A stretch of 64,000 bases of DNA from Vulcanimicrobiota bacterium (GTDB lineage Bacteria; Vulcanimicrobiota; Vulcanimicrobiia; Vulcanimicrobiales; Vulcanimicrobiaceae). The DNA is taken from contig DAHUZB010000005.1 in the NCBI GenBank assembly GCA_027306785.1, positions 124,001-188,000 on the forward strand. Reading direction: 5' to 3'. The notes below the pieces were generated by a model. That model ran no database searches, was not told where the DNA came from, and saw only the letters and a program-made list of their open reading frames with translations. Shown piece after piece: positions 60,039 through 64,000 of this stretch. The position numbers and the translations under genes were made by a program. Each line of letters begins with the position of its first letter. Within the stretch, counting starts at the first letter, position 1.

Positions 60039-62435
60039 ATGTACCGAATCTCAGCGGCGGCTCTCGCCGTCTGTTTGCTGTTATCCGCGGGCACGGCGCT
60101 CGCCGACACCACCGGCCTCGTGCGCGGCGAGGTCACCATCGCGGGCAAACCGCAGCCGCATGCCGCCGTCACCTTGAGCGGCGAAGGCTCGCGCTTCGCC
60201 ACCACGACCGACGCGCACGGTGAGTACCGCTTTCCGGCGGTCCCCTTCGGACGCTACACCATTCTCGTGCACGAGGCGGGCGTCGCCGACCGTACCGTCG
60301 AGGTGGACGTAACCGCCGACTCCGTCGCGACCGTGAACGTCGCGCTCGGCCTCAAGCAGATTGCGAGGGTCGTCTCGACTGCCTCGGCCGGAGCGGGGGG
60401 CACGCCCGTCTCGGTCAACACGATTACCAAGTCGCAGATTGCCACGTCCCCCGACCGCGACAACCTCAACAAGCTGATCGCGACGGTGCCCGGCATCGTG
60501 CGCTTCTCCTATAACGAGCCGGTCGCCCACGGCTTTCACGGCGTTACGTACGAGATCGACGGCGCGCCGCTGCCGCTCGCGACGAGCTCGAACTTCGGCC
60601 AGGTCTTCGATCCCAAGAGCATCGACTCGCTCGAGATCTCGACCGGCGCGATTCCCGCCGAGTTCGGCGGCAGCCGCATGGGCGCGGTGGTGAACATCGT
60701 CTCTACGCGCCTCTCCGATCTCAAGCCGGGCAGCTACGGCCATCTCAGCGTCGGCGGCGGGAACGAAGGCACGGGTTCGGCCTCGCTGAACGATCTGATC
60801 CGCTTCAAGAGCAGCGAGCTCTACCTGAGCCTCAACGGCGGGCATACCGATCGCGGTATCGATGCGCCGACCTACCACCCGATCCACGATCGCTCGTCGA
60901 ACGCCGACCAGTTTCTCCGCTACGTAGCACAGCTCGGCTCGCGTTCCACGCTCGCCTTCGACGCATCGAACCAGCTCGGCCAGTTTCAGATTCCGATCAA
61001 TACCGATCCCAACAACGCGCTCGATCCGATCTTCGCTCCGGCCGCCACGAACGACGTGCAGCGGGAGTACGATCGCTTCTTCAATCTGAACTACACGACG
61101 ACGTCGCGCGACGGGAACGGCGTCTTTCAAATCGTGCCGTACGTGCGTTCCACCCGCATCGCCTATGACGGAAATTTGGCGAACGACGTGCTGACGCTCG
61201 GGCCGAACCCCTCGTACGGCGATCCCGCCTCGCCCAACGCTCCGCAGTTCGCACATCAGATCGGCCTGCGTCAAGATCGCCGTGCGAACTACGTGGGTCT
61301 GCGCGCCTCGGAATTCCGCGCGAGCGATCATCACGCGTGGAAGGTCGGGTTCGATGCGAGCCGCGAGACCTTCAACGCTTCACAGACCTTCGGCTGCTAC
61401 GATCCGACCTGCACTATCTCGCCCACCTCGGCGCTCCCGCCGCCTCCGGCGCCCGGCTACTACGCGTTTACGAGCGGACAGAACAAAGCCGGAACGCAGG
61501 TCGGCATCTTCGCACAAGACAAGTGGCAGCCGAACCGTAACGTGGCCGTCGACTACGGTCTGCGCTACGACCACTCGACCGGTTACGTGGGCGGGTACAT
61601 GCTCGAACCGCGCATCGGCGTCAATATCTCCGACGGCGGCCGTAACGTGGCGCACGTGTATTACGGCCGGTTCTACGCCGCGCCGCAACTCGAAGACGTG
61701 CGCGCCGACTGCGTGATCCTCAACGGCTGCTCCGGCAATCCCGTCTACGATCTGCAGCCGGAGCGCGATTCGTATTACGAATTCGGTCTCTCGCATCAAT
61801 TCAACGACACGCTGCACGGCTATTTCAACATCTTCTCCCGTCGCGTGACGAACGTGCTCGACACCACGCAGTTTCTCAACACGCCGCTCTTCGCGGTCTT
61901 CAACAACGCGACGGGTATCGACAACGGCGTGGAGTTCCGCCTCGAAAACAGCACGCGCTCGGGCGACTCGTGGTTCCTGAGTTCGACGATCTCGGGGTCG
62001 TACGCGGGCGGCATCTCGGGGTCGACCTTCCTCTTCTCGCCGAGCGCGCTCGACACGGGCGGCCTCCCGCTCACGTCGTCGGCGCTCCTCTCGCCCGAAG
62101 ACCACGATCAGACGGTCGCGCTCGAGGCTGCCTACACGCACCGTTTCGGCCAAGAACGCGCCTGGTACGGCACGCTGCAGGCGAACTACGGAACCGGCTA
62201 TCCGGTCGGCTTCGAGAACGTGACGACGGGCGCGTCGTTCAACGGGCGCCTGCCCGCTCACACGACCTTCGACCTCTCGCTCGGGCGTCAGGCCCTGCAC
62301 GGGGGCCTCGGGGTGAACCTCGACGTCACGAACCTGCTGAACCACCAGTACGTGCTGAAGATCGCCAACGGCTTCAACACGACGCAGATCGCCAACGGCC
62401 GCCGGGTGCTGCTGCGCCTGACCGCCCCGTTCTAG
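60039..62435 (+). CDS. TonB-dependent receptor with carboxypeptidase-regulatory-like domain
   Basis: The 798-residue protein has a signal peptide (to about TALAD), a CarboxypepD_reg-like domain (about 25-105, GLVRGEVTIAGKPQPHAAV), a plug (about 125-240 with NLNKLIATVPGIVRFSYNEP and YEIDGAPLP), and a barrel ending RRVLLRLTAPF with the terminal Phe typical of outer-membrane proteins. AGAGGAATTCC precedes the ATG. Substrate unknown. It is more canonical than the shorter receptor in the insert. Confidence 0.9.
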   Translation: MYRISAAALAVCLLLSAGTALADTTGLVRGEVTIAGKPQPHAAVTLSGEGSRFATTTDAHGEYRFPAVPFGRYTILVHEAGVADRTVEVDVTADSVATVNVALGLKQIARVVSTASAGAGGTPVSVNTITKSQIATSPDRDNLNKLIATVPGIVRFSYNEPVAHGFHGVTYEIDGAPLPLATSSNFGQVFDPKSIDSLEISTGAIPAEFGGSRMGAVVNIVSTRLSDLKPGSYGHLSVGGGNEGTGSASLNDLIRFKSSELYLSLNGGHTDRGIDAPTYHPIHDRSSNADQFLRYVAQLGSRSTLAFDASNQLGQFQIPINTDPNNALDPIFAPAATNDVQREYDRFFNLNYTTTSRDGNGVFQIVPYVRSTRIAYDGNLANDVLTLGPNPSYGDPASPNAPQFAHQIGLRQDRRANYVGLRASEFRASDHHAWKVGFDASRETFNASQTFGCYDPTCTISPTSALPPPPAPGYYAFTSGQNKAGTQVGIFAQDKWQPNRNVAVDYGLRYDHSTGYVGGYMLEPRIGVNISDGGRNVAHVYYGRFYAAPQLEDVRADCVILNGCSGNPVYDLQPERDSYYEFGLSHQFNDTLHGYFNIFSRRVTNVLDTTQFLNTPLFAVFNNATGIDNGVEFRLENSTRSGDSWFLSSTISGSYAGGISGSTFLFSPSALDTGGLPLTSSALLSPEDHDQTVALEAAYTHRFGQERAWYGTLQANYGTGYPVGFENVTTGASFNGRLPAHTTFDLSLGRQALHGGLGVNLDVTNLLNHQYVLKIANGFNTTQIANGRRVLLRLTAPF

Positions 62436-62437
62436 CG

Positions 62438-62451
62438 GTCCTTTAAAGGAC
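62438..62451 (+). terminator. Short palindrome after the TonB receptor gene
   Basis: GTCCTTTAAAGGAC is a perfect 14-bp palindrome starting 3 bases after the receptor stop, with CGACGTTTT close behind. It could form a weak terminator hairpin (4-bp stem with A/T loop) or be an operator before hldD. Confidence 0.35.
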
Positions 62452-62489
62452 TCGACGTTTTGCGCCGGGGAATAGGCCGATTCGCCACT

Positions 62490-63515
62490 ATGCACGATCT
62501 CACATCAGGCCCCATCGTTGTCACGGGCGGCGCCGGCCTCATTGGCAGCGCCCTCATTTGGTCGCTGAATCGCCGCGGTTTCGAAGACATCGTCGTCGTC
62601 GACTCGATGGACCGCTCGGAGAAGTGGAAGCATCTGGTTCCGCTGCGCTTCACCGATTACGTCGACTGCGAAGACTTCATCGATCTCGCGGGCGAGCATC
62701 GGAACTACTTCGGCGACGTGCGGACGGTCTTTCATCTCGGCGCGTGCAGCGCGACCACCGAGACCGACGCCGACTACCTGATGCGCAATAATTACGAATA
62801 TACCAAGCACATCGCGCATTGGGCGATCGATCTCGGAGCACGCTTCGTCTATGCCTCGTCGGCGGCCACCTACGGCCCGCTCGAAGACGGCCTCTCCGAC
62901 GAAGCCGATCTGCACGCGCTACGCCCGCTCAACATGTACGCGTATTCCAAGCATATGTTCGATCTCTACGCGCAGCGCACCGGGCTCGCCGACCGTTGCA
63001 TCGGCCTGAAATACTTCAATATTTTCGGGCCGAACGAAGATCACAAAGCCGAGATGCGCAGCGTCGTGGTGAAGGCCTACGAGCAGATCCGCGAGAGCGG
63101 CAGCGTGAAACTCTTCAAGAGCTATCGCCCCGAATTTCGCGACGGCGAGCAGTGCCGCGATTTTCTCTACGTAAAAGACGCGGTCGAAATGACCGTGCAC
63201 GCGGCGCAGAGCGGCATCACCGGACTGCTGAACATCGGGTCGGGCGAGGCGCACACGTGGCTCGATCTCGTGCGGCCCATCTTCCGCGCGATGCAGGTTC
63301 CCGAACGGATCGAGTTCACGGAGATGCCCGAAACCTTGCGTCCCAAGTATCAATATTGCACGCAGGCGCGGGTCGAGCGTCTGCGCGCGAGCGGCTACAC
63401 CGCACCGGTCACACCGCTGGCCGACGCCGTCCACGACTACGTCGTGAACTATCTCATTCCCGGCCGCGTTCTCGATTCGTCGGAGCACAGCACCACCGCA
63501 CTCACCGCATCATAG
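62490..63515 (+). CDS. hldD: ADP-L-glycero-D-manno-heptose 6-epimerase HldD
   Basis: The 341-residue short-chain epimerase has the NAD site VVTGGAGLIGSALIWSLN, the HldD-type VVDSMDRSEKWKHLVPL, Ser/Tyr/Lys catalysis in YASSAATYG and YAYSKHMFD, and FNIFGPNEDHKAEMRSVV (with the HldD H/KAEMRS segment). It epimerises the ADP-heptose used in LPS inner core, supporting a diderm envelope. ATG 62490 is used; a TTG at 62460 would add 10 residues without conserved sequence. Confidence 0.92.
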   Translation: MHDLTSGPIVVTGGAGLIGSALIWSLNRRGFEDIVVVDSMDRSEKWKHLVPLRFTDYVDCEDFIDLAGEHRNYFGDVRTVFHLGACSATTETDADYLMRNNYEYTKHIAHWAIDLGARFVYASSAATYGPLEDGLSDEADLHALRPLNMYAYSKHMFDLYAQRTGLADRCIGLKYFNIFGPNEDHKAEMRSVVVKAYEQIRESGSVKLFKSYRPEFRDGEQCRDFLYVKDAVEMTVHAAQSGITGLLNIGSGEAHTWLDLVRPIFRAMQVPERIEFTEMPETLRPKYQYCTQARVERLRASGYTAPVTPLADAVHDYVVNYLIPGRVLDSSEHSTTALTAS

Positions 63516-63523
63516 AGGTTCGC

Positions 63524-64000
63524 TTGTCACAGCCCAACTCTCGCACCGCGCGCCGCCAAAAGCAGCGCGGCGGTTCCGCCGGGGCGCCGCCCCCGCGCGA
63601 CCCCATGACCAACGTCTACATCGGCGTCGCGGTCGCGGTCGTGCTGATCATCGCCGCGTTCGGCTTCCTGCGCTGGCAGCAGAATAAGGAACTCGCCGCG
63701 GCCTACGCCACGCCGACCCCCGCGGCGAGCGGCGCGCCGACCGCTTCGCCGATCCCGCTCGTCGACGGCGAGACGCTCGGCAAAGCGGTGATCCCGACCT
63801 ACGACAAGGGCGCGGTGGCCGATACGCCCTCGGGCGGACGCGGTCAGACCGTGGACGGCATTCCCTGCGCGAATCAGGAGTACGTCACGCTGCACGTCCA
63901 CCCGCATCTTTCGATCTACGACCACGGCGTGCAGGTGCAGGTGCCGAAGTTCATCGGCGGCGTGCCGACGGCGACCGGCGGCTGCCTCTACTGGATCCAC
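63524..64000 (+). CDS. Membrane-anchored protein, N-terminal part (runs off the window)
   Basis: A frame opens at TTG 63524, 6 bases after AGAGG and 8 bases after the hldD stop, and stays open to the window end (159 codons). It has a basic N terminus, one transmembrane segment (VYIGVAVAVVLIIAAFGFL), an Ala/Pro/Thr linker and an extracytoplasmic part with LHVHPHLSIYDHGVQVQVP and a Cys in GGCLYWIH. The His-rich and CLYWxH pattern recalls extracytoplasmic domains in other environmental bacteria of unknown role. The C terminus is missing. Confidence 0.7.
   Translation, partial: MSQPNSRTARRQKQRGGSAGAPPPRDPMTNVYIGVAVAVVLIIAAFGFLRWQQNKELAAAYATPTPAASGAPTASPIPLVDGETLGKAVIPTYDKGAVADTPSGGRGQTVDGIPCANQEYVTLHVHPHLSIYDHGVQVQVPKFIGGVPTATGGCLYWIH

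Overview
The window is a GC-rich (about 65-70% by eye), gene-dense chromosomal segment from a diderm bacterium. Three TonB-dependent-receptor-type proteins, a heptose epimerase (HldD) and lipoprotein signals point to an outer membrane. A SpoVS-YmdB module, a short primary-type sigma factor, a DAB inorganic-carbon pump, and many Oar-like receptors and SMP-30/Vgb-like lipoproteins fit Candidatus Eremiobacterota (WPS-2) or a close relative. That placement is inference, not proof. Many genes overlap by 4 bases (ATGA or GTGA), so translational coupling is the rule here.

Layout. 1-7.7 kb, minus strand: a coupled peptidoglycan-recycling operon (two small genes, ABC ATPase, nagZ, serine hydrolase, anmK, sugar kinase, murQ, lrgA, lrgB). 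7.7-9.4 kb: a secreted two-domain aspartic protease-like protein and a YggU-family protein. 9.4-15.3 kb: a histidine kinase, receiver and GGDEF/EAL operon, a secreted protein and a hydrolase. 15.3-26.9 kb: PilZ protein, sugar kinase, AlkB-like hydroxylase, RhlE-type and SUV3-like helicases, hydrolases, XRE regulator, MscS channel and a large lipase-like protein. 26.9-31 kb: dabBA. 31-32 kb: an ArsR/SRPBCC pair with a striking operator. 32-39.5 kb: a 1297-residue TonB receptor with two TPR regulators. 39.5-43 kb: a tandem pair of seven-bladed-propeller lipoproteins, one cut by an amber codon. 43.4-50.7 kb: tRNA-Asn, sigma factor, STAS protein, class C beta-lactamase homologue, metK-ahcY and a cyclodeaminase. 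50.7-54.3 kb: a 3.5-kb lower-GC insert between two copies of a 34-bp repeat, carrying a small secreted Cys-rich peptide, a secreted protein and a receptor-like protein. 54.3-64 kb: M16 peptidase, the PHP-spoVS-ymdB operon, a third TonB receptor, hldD and a truncated membrane-anchored protein.

How the parts fit. The first operon would take GlcNAc-anhydroMurNAc from cell-wall turnover to GlcNAc-6-phosphate. The signalling genes at 9-16 kb form a local c-di-GMP neighbourhood. dabBA would supply bicarbonate and implies carbon fixation elsewhere in the genome. metK and ahcY are both methyl-cycle genes. The best candidate for an undescribed system is the 50.7-54.3 kb insert: both copies of its flanking repeat contain the 3' ends of the same two convergent genes, so the cassette appears to have split an ancestral gene junction.
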